Positions 1 to 10,910 of a DNA stretch of 64,000 nucleotides are shown here, in pieces. The stretch is from NCBI GenBank assembly GCA_011799875.1, contig CM022302.1:201296086-201360085 (forward strand), read 5' to 3'. How positions within the stretch are numbered: the stretch's first letter is position 1; the number at the start of each line of letters is the position of its first letter. The DNA is from Thinopyrum elongatum (taxonomy: Eukaryota > Streptophyta > Magnoliopsida > Poales > Poaceae). The position numbers and the translations under genes were made by a program. A model generated the notes under the pieces. That model saw nothing but the letters and a program-made list of their open reading frames with translations, ran no database searches and had not been told where the DNA came from.

Positions 1-49
1 AATGCTACTTCCATGAAGTGAATCAAACGTGCAAAAATGGGAGTAAGAA

Positions 50-290
50 AGTTAGAAGAAGAAGAAGAAGAAGAAGACTAGAAGAAGAAGAAGAAGAGGA
101 CTAGAAGAAGAAGAAGAAGATATTTTCTTCTTCTTCTTTTCTCATCTTTCTTCTTCTCTTCTATCGTTTTATTCTTTTCCTTCTCATTCTCATTCTTCTT
201 CTTTTATTCTTTCTTTTTCTTCTTCTATTATTTCTTTTTCTCCTCTTCCTTGTTTTTCTTCTTCTTATTCCTTATTTGTGCCATTTTAGA
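50..290. repeat. GAA/TTC microsatellite with inverted halves
   Basis: Imperfect (GAA)n at about 50-120 is followed directly by (TTC)n-rich sequence to about 280. The two halves are complementary and could fold back. It lies on the 3' side of CACTA1 and shows no coding content. Confidence 0.85.
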
Positions 291-690
291 GCTAACGTAG
301 GTAATTATGCCATTTTTTAGCTAACTAAGCTTATTATGTCAATTTGGAGGAAAATAAGGTAAGTATAAGTCATTTTTGTGCTAACCTAGGTGATGATGCC
401 ATTTTTGAGCCAGCGTAGGTAAGCATAGCTCATTTTTTATCTAACTTAGGTAATTATGCCATTTTGGAGGAAAATAAGCTAAGTATATGACATTTATGAG
501 AGAACCAAGGTTATTATGCCATTTTTGAAATGAATAAGCTAATTATGTCATAAATGAACTAAATAAGCTAATTATGTCATTTTGGAGGATAATTAGCTAA
601 GTACGTCTTTTTTGGTGAAAATAAGCTAAGTATGTGGCATAATAGGGCTAACAAGCATGTACGAAGCTAAGTATGCATTTGTTAAGCAAA
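290..690. repeat. AT-rich CACTA minisatellite
   Basis: Diverged units of about 40-50 bp recur, each with variants of TTATGTCATTTTGGAGG and AAATAAGCTAAGTA. Arrays of this kind are common inside large Triticeae CACTA elements. No gene is visible. Confidence 0.75.
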
Positions 691-693
691 ACA

Positions 694-1145
694 CTAGAGA
701 AAACTTACCCTCATCACAACAAATGCGATCAAGATCGCAACTAAGGTAACAATTGATCCAACGGCATAATGATACCAAGCCTCATTATCAATGGCATATT
801 TTCTAATCTTACTAATCTTCAAGCGCATTGCATCCATCTTCAAGCGCATTGCATCCATCTTCATCTTGTGATCATCGACGACATCGGCAACATACAACTC
901 CAATTTCATCTTCTCTTCTTCAATTCTTTTCATTTACTAATCTTCAAGCGCATTGCATCCATCTTCAAGCGCATTGCATCCATCTTCATCTTGTGATCAT
1001 CGACGACATCGGCAACATACAACTCCAATTTCATCTTCTCTTCTTCAATTCTTTTCATTTTTTCTTTCAAATACTCATTTTCTTTTTCAACTAAATTTAA
1101 CTTCTCGACAAGAGGGTCGGTTGCAATTTCCGGTTCACATACCTC
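694..1145 (-). pseudogene. CACTA accessory protein, last exon: coiled coil plus membrane helix, broken by duplication
   Basis: On the minus strand a likely acceptor (TTTTTATCTAG, ending at 1146) opens a Lys/Glu-rich, coiled-coil-like stretch (VEKENEYLKEKMKRIEEEK). The intended end is a hydrophobic helix of about 20 residues near the C terminus (WYHYAVGSIVTLVAILIAFV). CACTA elements of this type often carry a second gene of this layout; its role is unknown and it may act as a transposition accessory factor. A 125-bp tandem duplication, not a multiple of three, puts a TGA at 932-930 and leaves the membrane segment in another frame (ORF 933-694). The unduplicated form would have read through. 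Confidence 0.72.
810..1060. repeat. 125-bp tandem duplication, two copies
   Basis: The block holding CTTCAAGCGCATTGCATCC through CAATTCTTTTCATTT occurs twice, offset by exactly 125 bp (for example 811 and 936). Copies look near-identical, so the event is recent. Each copy also contains an 18-bp internal duplication (CATTGCATCCATCTTCAA). Confidence 0.93.
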
Positions 1146-1460
1146 CTAGATAAAAATATCTCTTTGTCAACTTGATTGCCATAATTGTCATAAATGTGAA
1201 ATGCAACAAATAGTTATAAAAGAGAATATACCACATCCGAATCATAAACCGGGCGAGGGCCGACGGGGACGGATATCAAGACCATGGCACTATGTATAAC
1301 AAACAATCATACAAAGTAAGAAAATTATACAAGTAACTATATAAATCATACAATCATACAAGTAACTATATAAATCAAGTACAACATAAAAAAATTGAAT
1401 ACCTAACATGAACTAACAATATATATATGTATATGATACAAATTGAATACCTGACAAGAA
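1146..1460. other. Non-coding gap between the two CACTA1 genes
   Basis: AT-rich sequence with short repeats of ACTATATAAATCA and AATCATACAA at 1320-1380. It probably holds intron or intergenic DNA between the TNP2 tail and the accessory gene. No coding frame was recognised. Confidence 0.55.
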
Positions 1461-2287
1461 CTAATAATAATCCTGGTCGTCGGGTTCAATAAATGCTCCG
1501 GGGTTAATAAATGCATCATCATCATCATCACTATCATGAATGACGTGCTCATCGGGTTCAGCGGCATCAACATGTGAAAGGCCACCTTTATGTAATCGGT
1601 CAAGCATTGACAAGTCATCCGCAGCAGTAACCTCTTCTTGTTTAGGCTCTTCTTGTTCTGGCTCAGGGGTGAAGTCGGATTCACTGTCGCTGTCTACTTC
1701 AATGTTCTGGGGTGAAGTAGAGCGTTTCTTGAACCGTTTTTTGGAAAGACGTGTTTCTTGAAAGAATTCACCTTCATATGTGTCTGGGTTAATGTGAGGT
1801 TCATAATCCTCTTCATTCGGGGGAGGTGGTCTAACACGTGGCGGCACTTCATAAACGACATCCTAACCATTCAGATTTGGATCAGTTTGGCAGGCCCACG
1901 GTAGATAGAAAACTTGGGTCGCCTGTTGAGTCGTAATATAGACATCGGGAACATCTAAATGGGTGATTTGTTTGATTTCGACTAGCCCTATATGTTCATG
2001 AGTCCTTCTAGTCTCCTTCGGCTGGAACCAATAACATTTGAAGACTATGACGTTCGGTGAGTTTTCACCATAGAATAGAAGTTCATAAATTGCTTCAACT
2101 CTCCCATAATACTCGGTACCTCCATCGCCGATAGCAGAGACACAACAATTTGTAGACTTTCGATCGGCCATAGATAGCTCTTTGCCGTCGGTACGAAAGC
2201 GATACCCGTTGATGTCGTATTTGTCAAATGAATAGACCTTATAGTCAAAACCATTAGCGACTTGTCTCAATTCGGCGTCCATAGACT

Positions 2288-2375
2288 CTGAATTAGCCTA
2301 CAAGTTTAATACGAAAGGATTGTTGCATTAGCCGCAAATTAGACGAAGAAATGAGAATGGTCTAATGGAACTTAC
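2288..2375 (-). other. Predicted TNP2 intron
   Basis: The donor GTAAGT begins at 2375, after an exon ending in GFISWFKQT. The acceptor AG ends at 2288 and opens into ESMDAELRQVANGF in frame. An upstream alternative AG would read straight into TAA. Confidence 0.75.
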
Positions 2376-2496
2376 CGTTTGTTTGAACCAAGAGATGAAA
2401 CCAGGAAAGCCGCCTCCTTGCTTTGCCAGAAGCTCATACTCTTTGATGGATTCCTTTTCGAGCTCCGCTCCATCTAAGAATTTGGCGACATATCGA

Positions 2497-2571
2497 CTAT
2501 ATCAAATATCCGGGAATAAGAGCATTTCAAAGGAATTAGATGTTTCAAAACAATGTACCGCGATAACTTAC
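2497..2571 (-). other. Predicted TNP2 intron
   Basis: The minus-strand donor GTAAGT begins at 2571 and an acceptor AG ends at 2497. Joining the flanking exons splits an Asp codon and keeps the family-like frame (RYVAKFLDGAEL follows). Confidence 0.75.
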
Positions 2572-5134
2572 TCGATGTACGGCTGCACTTCTGTTAGGTT
2601 GTTGAAGATATACAACGAAATGGTCCGCCATTCTTCGACATCCAATGATATTGGTTTAGAAGCACCGGTTGGTGCGAGATTCCCTTTGAATAGGTTGAGG
2701 TTGGATCCACCTTTTTTAGGGCCGCCAGCATTGTACCGAGGCTTCGGATTATGCAAATGACGATTTTTAGCTTCGTAGTGTGCTGTCATGAAGTTTGCCG
2801 CCTCCTTAGTAATGAATGCCTCGGCCATCGATGCTTCAATTCTACGTTTATTTTTACATTTTGCTCGGAGCGTCTTTTGCATCCTCTCAGTTGCGTAGCA
2901 CTAACTATTTTGCACGCCCCCCCCCCCAATCTTGCCTCGGTCAGGACATGCAAAATCAAGTGTTGCATTGGATTAAAGAAGCCTGGCGGAAAGATCTTCT
3001 CTAACTTGCAGATCAACTCTGGCGCCAACTCTTCCATTTCTTCTAGCACAGTAGGTGATAGTTCTTTCGCATAAAGAACATGGAAGAAATAGCACAGCTC
3101 TGCCAGTACTAGCCATTCATCCTCAGGGATAAAGCCACGCAACATCACCGGCATTACCCGCTCAATCCATATGTGCCAATCATGACTCTTGAGACCAAAT
3201 ATTTTCAATTTTTCAAGACTCGCTCCCCTCTTTAGATTCGCTGCATACCCATCGGGGAACATCAACTGCATTTTCACCCACAAGATAATTGCCCTCATAG
3301 CTGGCCTTCCAAGAGTGAACCATGCCTTTGGCTTCGTCCAGTTCTGCTTTCCTTTTGGTTCTTGCATGTTTTGTAACGGTCTATCACATAGCACCTCTTG
3401 ATCGACTCTAGCCTCAGTATTATCCTTTGACTTCCCCTCTATGCAGAACAATGTACCAAATAGGGCCTCGGCGATGTTCTTTTCAGTGTGCATCACGTCG
3501 ATGTTGTGTGGGCAAAGGAGGTCTTTGAAGTAAGGCAGATCCCACAAGCATGTCTTGTGAGTCCAGGCGTGTTCCGAATTATACCCCTTGAAATACCCTG
3601 GACGCTCTGGATCTGGCTCAAGAGCGTTTAACTGATCTAGGGTCTCTTGGCCTGTCAACGCAGGTGGTGCAGAGTTTTTGACAACTCTACCTTTGATGAA
3701 GTTCTTCTTGTCTTTCCTGAACTTATGGCGAGGATCCAGGAACTGTCTATGCAAGTCGAAGCAAGAAAACTTGCGACCCGCCTGCAACCAACGAAACTCA
3801 AGAGCTGCCTTGCATGTGGGGCACGGGAACGTTCCATGCACACACCAGCCAATGAATAGCGCATACGCCGACAAGTCATGCATCAAGTACATGTACCAGA
3901 CACGCATTATGAAGTTCTGTTTGCTAGCGGCGTCGTATGTCTTGAACCCATTATCCCAAGCTTCTTGCAATTCATCCTTGAGCGGCTGCATGTACACATT
4001 CATATTCTTCCCCGGATAGTTGGGCCCTGGAATTATCAATGTCAGGAAAATGTTCTTTCTTTGCATAATCTCTCCGGGGGGGGAGATTGAGAGGAATGAC
4101 AAATACGGGCCAACAACTGTATTGGGTCGCCGTCAGACCAAACACACTGAACCCATCCGTGCTGATGGCGACTCGAGGATGCCTTGGATCTGCCATTTTT
4201 TGCTCATGTAATGCATCGAAGCTCTTCCACGCAGAACCATCTGATGTGTGTACCATCATCAGATTCCCATCTGCATCTAGTTCGGTTCTTTTGCCCATTT
4301 TGTGCCATGTCATCTGTCTTGCCGTCTCTTCGACCATGAAAAGACGTTGAAGTCTTGGTACGATTGGCAAATATCGAAGAACATTAACGGGGATTTTGGT
4401 ATGCGTCTTATCACCCATACCATTGTCTACCACAACATACCTGGAAGACTTGCAAATGGGACAATAGTTCAAGTCCGCATACTCAAGCCTAAATAAGGCA
4501 CATCCTTTCTCACAGGCATGTATCTTCTCATAGGGCATCTTAAGTGCATGGAGGATTTTGTCCGACTGGTACAGGTTTGCAGGCATTACATGGCCTTTGG
4601 GTAGAAAGCGTCCAAATACTGTCATCATCGCGTCATAGCATTCTCTGCCCAAGTTGAATTGAGCCTTCAGAGCCATTACTTGTGAGATGGCATCCAGCTG
4701 ACAAAGCTCAGTGTGCTCGTGGAGAGGACGTTTTGAAGACTCCAACATTTCATTGAAGGCCTTTGCAGATTCCTCCATCTTGTTGTCTGAATCCCGAGCA
4801 TCATCAAAGTCTTGCACCATGTCTTGCATCCCGGTACCATGCTCGTCGGTGTGACGACGAATCACCTCATCTCTGGCACGTTGGGCAGACTCACCATGAA
4901 ATGTCCACACCATATAACCGGGCGTAAAACCACTCTTCTGCAGGTGTTCACCCATTTCATCCTCTGTCCTCTTTTCCCAATTGCCGCACCGGACACAGGG
5001 GCACCAGGTTTTCCTCTGGCCATTTGCAAATGCGGCTTTCGCAAATCCCTTGGTTTTTGTTAACCATTCATTGGTCATCTCTTTCTGACTAGTGTGACCG
5101 GTGTACATCCACGCACGATCACTCATCTTGCCTA

Positions 5135-5249
5135 CCTACACTCTAATAGGTAAAGATAGGTCCATCAGCATGTATATTCATTAGTTAATCTAGTTTGTCA
5201 ATTTTATTACGTCCATGCAACCTACACTCTAATAGGTAAAGATAGGTCC
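5135..5249. repeat. 29-bp direct repeat pair in TNP2 leader
   Basis: CCTACACTCTAATAGGTAAA and the nine bases after it occur identically at 5135-5163 and 5221-5249, just upstream of the TNP2 start. Confidence 0.85.
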
Positions 5250-5257
5250 TAATCCCA

Positions 5258-5467
5258 CCCGAGTATGTGTAGATTGAGTACATTCTCCATGCTCTACCCC
5301 ATTCTGAGACAAAATTTCGGCAGCACCTCCCCGCTGTTCTCCAAATACACGTCTCGGCAAAAAGCCGAGAGAATGTGCATCCGGAGAACAACAGGGAGGC
5401 GCTGCCAAAATTTTGTCTCGGAATGGGGTAGAGCATGGAGAACGTACCCAATCTACACATACTCGGG
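5258..5467. repeat. Long hairpin: arms of about 100 bp, 5-nt loop
   Basis: The left arm (5258-5358, beginning CCCGAGTATGTGTAGATTG) is largely complementary to 5364-5467 (ending CAATCTACACATACTCGGG). The centre is TCTCGGC-AAAAA-GCCGAGA. It lies 130-340 bp upstream of the TNP2 ATG, so it would be in the 5' leader or promoter. A transcript would form a long double-stranded stem. The same arms read as short ORFs on both strands, which are shadows. Confidence 0.9.
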
Positions 5468-5825
5468 CTGTCCGTGGAAATCGCTGGATAATCCGAATGA
5501 GTTACGGTGATAAATATGCAACTGAATGCATATTTATCGATGTAACCCTTTCGGACGGGAGACACCTAGGTTACGCGACTTAGCATGAAAATGAAATCTA
5601 CTGACATGATTAAAAGAGTGTAGGAGGTAAAGGTGGATTCGTAGCTCACCCTTGGCTGTAGAGGAAGTAGTCGAACAACGGCGGGATCACGGACCAAAAA
5701 CTTCTACCACAATGACTCCAAGGAGATGAAATAGCACAAAGCCTGCAAATTTTACCGATCGAGTCAAGAAAATTTAGGACATCACATCACGTAAAGCATT
5801 GACACTTCCAACTATGAAAAAAACT

Positions 5826-5897
5826 TCGACCCCTCGGCGATCCTCGACCCTCGACCCCTCGGAGATCCTCGACCCTCGAGCCCTCGACCCTCGACCT
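5826..5897. repeat. TCGACCC-based tandem repeat
   Basis: Iterations of CGACCCCTCGGAGATCCT and CGACCCTCGA fill about 70 bp of the CACTA1 5' region. Confidence 0.8.
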
Positions 5898-5899
5898 TA

Positions 5900-6115
5900 T
5901 TTTCTTTCTTTTTCTACTTTTTCTACTTTTTTTCATCTTCAACTTCCTTTTTTTTCATCTTCTTCTTCTTCTTCTACTTCTTCTTCTTATTTTCTTCTTC
6001 TCCTCCTCCTCCTCCTCCTCCTCCTCTTCTTCTTCTTATTTTCTTCTCCTCCCCCTTTTCTTCTTCTCCTCCTCCTCCTCTTCTTCTTATTCTTCTTCTT
6101 TTCTTCTCCTAATAA
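5900..6115. repeat. TTC/CTC microsatellite
   Basis: A pyrimidine-rich tract of TTC, CTC and TCC triplets. It reads as a Ser/Leu/Phe homopolymer ORF on the plus strand, which is an artefact of the repeat. Confidence 0.9.
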
Positions 6116-6128
6116 TATTTTTTTCTAC

Positions 6129-6215
6129 AACTAACCTAACTAACCTAGAACTAACCTAACTAACCTAGAACTAATCTAACTAACCTAACTAACACTAGTA
6201 ACTAACCTAACTAAC
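6129..6215. repeat. CTAACCTAACTAAC tandem repeat
   Basis: About six iterations of AACTAACCTAACTAACCTAG variants. It is not the plant telomere repeat (CCCTAAA). Confidence 0.85.
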
Positions 6216-6239
6216 AGTAGAAAAAAAGGAAAAAATAGG

Positions 6240-6645
6240 GGGAGAGGCTCACCAGAGTGGGGCGGCGGGTCGTCGGGTTGGCGGGGGCGGCTGGTCGTCG
6301 GGGCGGCGGGGCACCGGGCCACAGTGGCGGGTGGTGGGGCGGCGCGGCGAGGCGGCGGGGGGTCAAGGGTTGCAAGGGTGGTGGGGGTCATGGGCGGCGA
6401 GGGCAGTGGGGGTCGGGGACGGCGACAGCGGGGTGGTACGACGACGGGGTGGTGGGGTGGTGCGGCGGCGGGGTGGTGCGGTGGGGTGGCGGGGTGTTAC
6501 GGCGACGGGATGGTGGCGCGCCGGCGGTGCTAGGCGGCGGCGGTGCGGGCGCGAGCGGCGGTGCGGGCGGCTTTGCGGGCAGATTGGGGAGAGAGAGGGG
6601 AGAGAGAGGGGTGAGTCCGGGGAGAGAGAGAGGCCGTTAGTTTGG
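6240..6645. other. GC-rich block near the CACTA1 5' end
   Basis: Strongly GC-rich sequence with GGCGGGGTGGTGCGGCGG-like iterations, open on both strands only because of composition. It lies between the terminal repeats and the TNP2 leader and may be a CpG-rich promoter or first-exon region. No protein family was recognised. Confidence 0.5.
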
Positions 6646-6649
6646 ATGG

Positions 6650-6932
6650 GGCACGGTCTTTGCCGTCTGCTAGCAGACGACAAAGAATCTTTGTCGTCCG
6701 CTAGCAGACGGCAAAGAGTTTGGGGGGTGGGCCGTTACAGCATTGCCCTAAAATGGTCCCCACCCAAACTCTTTGCCGTCTGCTAGCGGACGGCAAAGAT
6801 TTGGCTGATGGCAAATTGCATCTTTGCCATCAGCCAGTTCGTTGCCGTCTGCTTTTTGTACACTGACGGCAAAGACGGCAAAGACCTTCTTTGCTATCAG
6901 CTAGCAGATGGCAAAGAACTGACAAACGGCAA
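6650..6932. repeat. CACTA1 subterminal repeats
   Basis: At least eight direct and inverted copies of a CTTTGCCGTCTGCTAGCAGAC type motif. Neighbouring copies form palindromes (GTCTGCTAGCAGAC, GTCCGCTAGCAGACG). Subterminal arrays of this kind are the binding sites for CACTA-encoded proteins in well-studied elements; here that role is inferred. Confidence 0.85.
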
Positions 6933-6952
6933 ATTCTCTGATTCCAGTAGTG
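6933..6952 (-). repeat. CACTA1 terminal inverted repeat, 5' end
   Basis: Read on the minus strand from 6952 the sequence begins CACTACTGGAATCAGAGAA, a standard CACTA terminus. It is followed outward by ACT (6953-6955), the presumed target duplication. Confidence 0.92.
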
Positions 6953-6956
6953 ACTC

Positions 6957-7436
6957 AGTGCCCCCGACCTCGCCATTTTACGCCCTGCAATACACAATGA
7001 TCACACCTGCCTAGGGGCTATTATTGCACGTCGCCTGCACCTCAACAGGACTAAGGGAAAAATTCATGGTGGTATTTATGCTACTCGCTTAGCGAGTCAC
7101 TTTAATGTTCAGATACGCCAACATGATTATTGTTTGACCCGAGTTTATCTAGATCACCACGCGTTAGAGGATCACCAGTTTATCGATACTGCCGATTCTT
7201 TTCATAACATTCGTTACAACTTGGTTTTCAGTGTGGAAACCCATGATGTTATCCAGTTGCCTGCACCTGCTTTGTTTGATTCTTTTGCCAGGCATGGATA
7301 CATGGTCATGCCCGAGTTCATTGTTGCCTACCGGAACAACCAGGCAGCGGCAGGAGAGGAGCCCCAGGAGTGGGACGCTCAGGTGCCACTGCCACAACAC
7401 TTCCACATGGACCCGGATGGTTACTACGGGTGGTGA
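6957..7436 (+). pseudogene. Athila ORF-1-like protein, C-terminal part
   Basis: The frame is open from the CACTA1 junction (about 6957) to TGA at 7434-7436, about 159 residues without an initiating ATG. Landmarks are CLGAIIARRLHLNRTKGKIH, GGIYATRLASHFNVQIR and DVIQLPAPALFDSFARHGY, a pattern I associate with the Athila ORF-1 family found in plant gypsy elements, whose function is unclear. CACTA1 has removed contact with the N-terminal half. The C terminus (HFHMDPDGYYGW) looks natural. Confidence 0.75.
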
Positions 7437-9528
7437 CTACCAAGCTAGGCCAAAAGCCTAAGCTTGGGGGAGTATGTATTTCCACCGGCATTATATTCAT
7501 GTTCACACATTTCATTCTAGTTGTCGGTGTCCACACTTTTTCATTGTATTATCCATGCTAGATTTATTTTCTCGCTTTCTTCTTGTGTGTATGAAAAACT
7601 TTGAGAAAACCCAACAATATTTCTCGCTTCTTTTCGGTTTTACTTTCTAGTTTAAATTATTTGTAGCTTAAAAGAAAAACCAAAAAGATTTCTCTATTCT
7701 TATTTTGCATGTTGGGAGCTTTCCCGTGTAAATAGTTTTTCTCATTTCAGTTTTTCCTCCTTTAATTTGCTTTCTTCAAGAAAAACTAAAAAACTCCAAA
7801 AATATTTCAGTGTGTTCCTCTGAAATTATTTTCTTTTTATTGAGTCATACCAAGGAGAAGACCATGATGAAAATGTTGAGTGGCTCTCATATGCATTACT
7901 GTTGATCTAACAAAGAACCCAAATTACCTTGTCTTATCCTTTTGAATAAAATGCTTGCAGATTCCAGCTTAGTCCATGGCATTCTTGCACTATTATTATT
8001 TTCATATCGTTTGGTCGTGCAAGTGAAAGGTAATAATGACGATATTTGATGAAGTGACTATGGTAGAGAGAAGCGGGTATGAACTCAACTTGTTTTTGTA
8101 AATATGTTTAACTCAGTATCCATGATCCAGCATATTATGATTAAACATGTTTGCAATGACAATTAGAGATTATAGTTGCTCATGCCATGCTTAAGTAGCT
8201 AGGAATGAATAATGATTTATCTTGGGTGTCAACATGCATTAAAATGATTGTGATGTAGTATGATGACATGGTATCCTCCTCTAAATGTTTCAAGTTGCTT
8301 GACTTGGCACATGTTCACGCATGCAGTTGAATCAAAACCAACATAGCCTCTATGATATGTATGTTCATGGTGTTCATATCCTACTCATGCTAGTATTCAA
8401 TGTTGATTATTCATAATGCATGTTCATGACCGTTTTCGCTCTCTAGCTAGCCGCTTCTCAACCTATTTGCTAGCCTTCGCCTGTACTAAGCGGGAATACT
8501 GCTTGTGCATCAAAATCATTAAACCAAAGTTATTCCAGATGAGTCCACTATATCTACCTATATGTGGTATTACCCTGCCGTTCCAAGTAAATTTGCATGT
8601 GCCACCTCTAAATTTTCAAATGAACATCTATTTTGTGTGCCTAGACCGCTCATGGAGCGACATGGGGCGGTCAGTATCTTCCATGCTAAGCAGGTTATTC
8701 TCATGATGAGTGTTTATTCACTCGTCCTTGCACGAGAGGGCGGTAATAGGGATGCCCAGTCCCGAAATCAAAAATTGCAAATAATTAAACAAAACTCCCC
8801 CAGGATTGTTATTGGTATGGACGGTACCCGTGGATTCGGCTAGCCGTGGATTGTGTTTGTTAGTGGAGGGGGAGTAAACCTTTACTTTTATCACTTGTGA
8901 ATTGTCGCTAATGTTTTTATCATGGAAGATATTGATAACTCTTGGTCGTAACGTTGATAGGAAGGGTGCACCCCCCAAAATTATATTTATCTCTAATTTA
9001 AACTTTGAGCTCTGGCACCTCTGCAAATCTCTGCTTCCCTCTGCGAAGGGACTATTTATTTAATTTTATGTTGAGTCATCACCTTCTCAAACAAGCGCCA
9101 GGCCTGAGAGCACTATTGTCATCCTCATGCATTGTGTATAGTTAATGTTGAATGCATCATGACTGGATCTTTTCTACCATGAATTACAATGTTTAGTCGC
9201 TAGTTGAACTTTGGAGGTGCTCTACATTTATGTTTTGCAGTCTCAGAAAGGGCTAGTGAGATACCACTGTTATCATATTGTATCATGATTGTATTGACAA
9301 AGTGTTGGCATTTGAGATATCTTATTATTGCTCGCTAGTTGATTATGCTATTGATATGAGTTAATATAATTTTTAAGAGTTATTGTTGACATGGTTAGTC
9401 ATGATCTTTGCTGAAAACCTGGGTACTACTTAAGCATATATATGTCAACAAGAACAAAAGAATTCGTAAAAGTTTTTCTTTATCACTTTCAGTTTGTCAA
9501 CTAAATTGCTTGAGGACAAGCAATGGGT
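7437..9528. other. 3' non-coding spacer of element A
   Basis: About 2.1 kb between the ORF stop and the polypurine tract. It contains an early PPT-like box (TAAGCTTGGGGGAGT, around 7460) just after the ORF. No convincing coding frame was found; Athila-like elements typically have long spacers here. Confidence 0.7.
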
Positions 9529-9543
9529 TAAGCTTGGGGGAGT
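9529..9543 (+). other. Polypurine tract of element A
   Basis: TAAGCTTGGGGGAGT immediately precedes the LTR start TGATACG. This is the expected primer site for plus-strand DNA synthesis. Confidence 0.88.
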
Positions 9544-10157
9544 TGATACGTATCCATCGTATCTACTTTTCCTAATGATTTTGCTCTTGTTTTTGACTCT
9601 AATTTGCATGATTTGAATGAAACTAACCCGGACTGACGCTGTTTTCAGCAGAACTACCATGGTGTTGTTTTTGTGCGGAAATAAAAGTTCTCAGATTTGG
9701 ACGAAACATTTTGGAGATTTATGTCAGAATAAATAAAAAATACTGGAACCAAGAACCACCGGAGGGGGGCCCCTGGCTTCCCACAAGACACCAGGGCGCA
9801 CCACCCCCCGTATGCGCGCCCTGTTGGGTTATGGGGCCCTCGGGGCTCCGCTGACTCTAATTCCAACTCCATAAATACCTATTTTCAGAGAAAAAATAGG
9901 AGAGGAAGTTTCATCGTGTTTCACGATATGGAGCCACCGCCACCTCATGTTCTTCATCGGGAGGCCAGATCTGATGCCCGTTCGAGGCTCCAGAGAGGAG
10001 ACTCTTCGGTCTTCGTCATCACCAACCCTCCGTCATCACCAATTCTATGATGCTCCCCATCGGGAGTGAGTAATTCCTTCGTAGGCTCGCTAGTCGGTGA
10101 GGAGTTGGATGAGATTCATCATGTAATTGAGTTAGTTTTGTTAGGGCTTGATCCCTA
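9544..10157 (+). repeat. 3' LTR of element A, first part
   Basis: Starts TGATACGTATCCATCG. A candidate TATA-like box (ATAAATAC) lies at 9871-9878. The sequence is closely similar to LTR B at 29304-29882. Interrupted after CTA (10155-10157) by CACTA2 and resumed at 22360. Confidence 0.9.
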
Positions 10158-10199
10158 CACTGGTACAGCGAGGTGCTATACAAACGGTTTTTAACCCCT

Positions 10200-10405
10200 T
10201 TCCGCGACGGCGTTCTGAACCGTCGCCAAGTGAGTGACTGCGATAGGGGGGTCCTTCCCACACGACCCAGAAACCGTCGGGGATAGGCCCTCATGGCACA
10301 CACGCTCAGCGAAATGAGGTCGTGTGCGACGGACGAGCGATCAAATACGATTATACGTGCAGTTGTGCTAAAAAATACAATTATACAGGTCAAATCATTT
10401 CCGAT
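10200..10405. repeat. CACTA2 left subterminal region
   Basis: Contains short motifs related to those at the right end (AACCGTCG, GCGACGG, GTGTGCGACGG). Probably transposase recognition repeats; no gene seen. Confidence 0.5.
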
Positions 10406-10620
10406 CATAAGTACATCCCACACATTCAGTCCCGGCTAAACGTTTCCGTTCGTATGTACATTCCACACAGTCAATCCAAGGAATACGTTTCCGTTAGCAC
10501 GTACATGCCACACAGTTAATCCAAGATGTACGTTTCCGTTCGTATATACATCCCACACAGTCACTCCAAGGAAAACGTTTCCGTTCGCAGGTACATCACA
10601 CACAATTTTCCCCATTAAAT
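10405..10620. repeat. 45-bp tandem array
   Basis: CGTTTCCGTT recurs at 10441, 10486, 10531 and 10576, exactly 45 bp apart, each followed by a TACAT and CACACA motif. It belongs to the left subterminal zone of CACTA2. Confidence 0.9.
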
Positions 10621-10910
10621 CGTTTGTGATAGCGTTGCCATTGCAGACTATATTAACAATTTTATCGTTTGCGTTATTGAATGCATCACACACGGTGCGT
10701 AGAAGAAACTGTGTGGCAAAGGCTGTCCATCACACACAATTTTTATGTGGTAAACGTTTGCGCAAGGTGGCCTAACGCAAACAGTTTTCAAGAGGATGTC
10801 ATGTGTGATTGTTCATTGATCCAACACGGTTTATTCCTAGAAACTGTCTGCGTTGCTTGAGGTCATCGCCCACGGTGTTTTCTCAATAACCGTTTGCAAT
10901 AGAAAAAACC

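Larger units (their letters stand above)
1461..5126 (-). pseudogene. TNP2-type CACTA transposase, degenerate
   Basis: This is the transposase that would bind CACTA ends and catalyse excision and integration. It starts with ATG at 5126; residues 3 on (DRAWMYTGH) open a transposase-associated domain with a CxxC-type cysteine motif (WCPCVRCGNW). The TNP2 core (Transposase_21 type) follows, with landmarks LNYCPICKSSRY, DGFSVFG and IIPGPNYPGKNMNVY, then a DUF4218-like region (KIEASMAEAF-like motif RRIEASMAEAF), a DUF4216-like region (IVFKCYWF, QATQVFYLPW) and an acidic tail. Two introns fit GT-AG and frame: 2571-2497 and 2375-2288. Lesions: a frameshift at an 8-G run (4076-4083), another frame change at an 11-C run (2917-2927), TAG at 2903-2901, and TAG at 1865-1863. 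Both TAGs sit where the family usually has Trp. Confidence 0.93.
1..6952 (-). mobile_element. CACTA1: TNP2-encoding CACTA (En/Spm) transposon, left end outside window
   Basis: The right end carries the CACTA terminus (CACTACTGGAATCAG on the minus strand, 6952 inward), followed by subterminal repeats built on TTTGCCGTC and a TNP2-type transposase pseudogene read leftward. A second, coiled-coil plus membrane-helix gene lies at the 3' side, and AT-rich minisatellite DNA occupies the far left, as usual near the ends of large CACTA elements. The terminus abuts ACT (6953-6955), a candidate 3-bp target duplication whose partner lies left of the window. The element interrupts the coding region of Athila-like element A. 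Both genes are broken, so the copy is probably no longer autonomous. Confidence 0.93.

Noticed and set aside
5799..6134. Ser/Leu/Phe-rich 111-codon ORF
   Set aside because: Direct translation of a TTC/CTC microsatellite.
6129..6215. Telomere-like CTAACC repeats
   Set aside because: The unit is CTAACCTAACTAAC, not CCCTAAA, and it lies within a transposon.
6257..6786. Overlapping Gly/Arg-rich ORFs at the CACTA1 end
   Set aside because: Open on both strands because of GC-rich iterations, and one runs into the subterminal repeats. No protein-like features.
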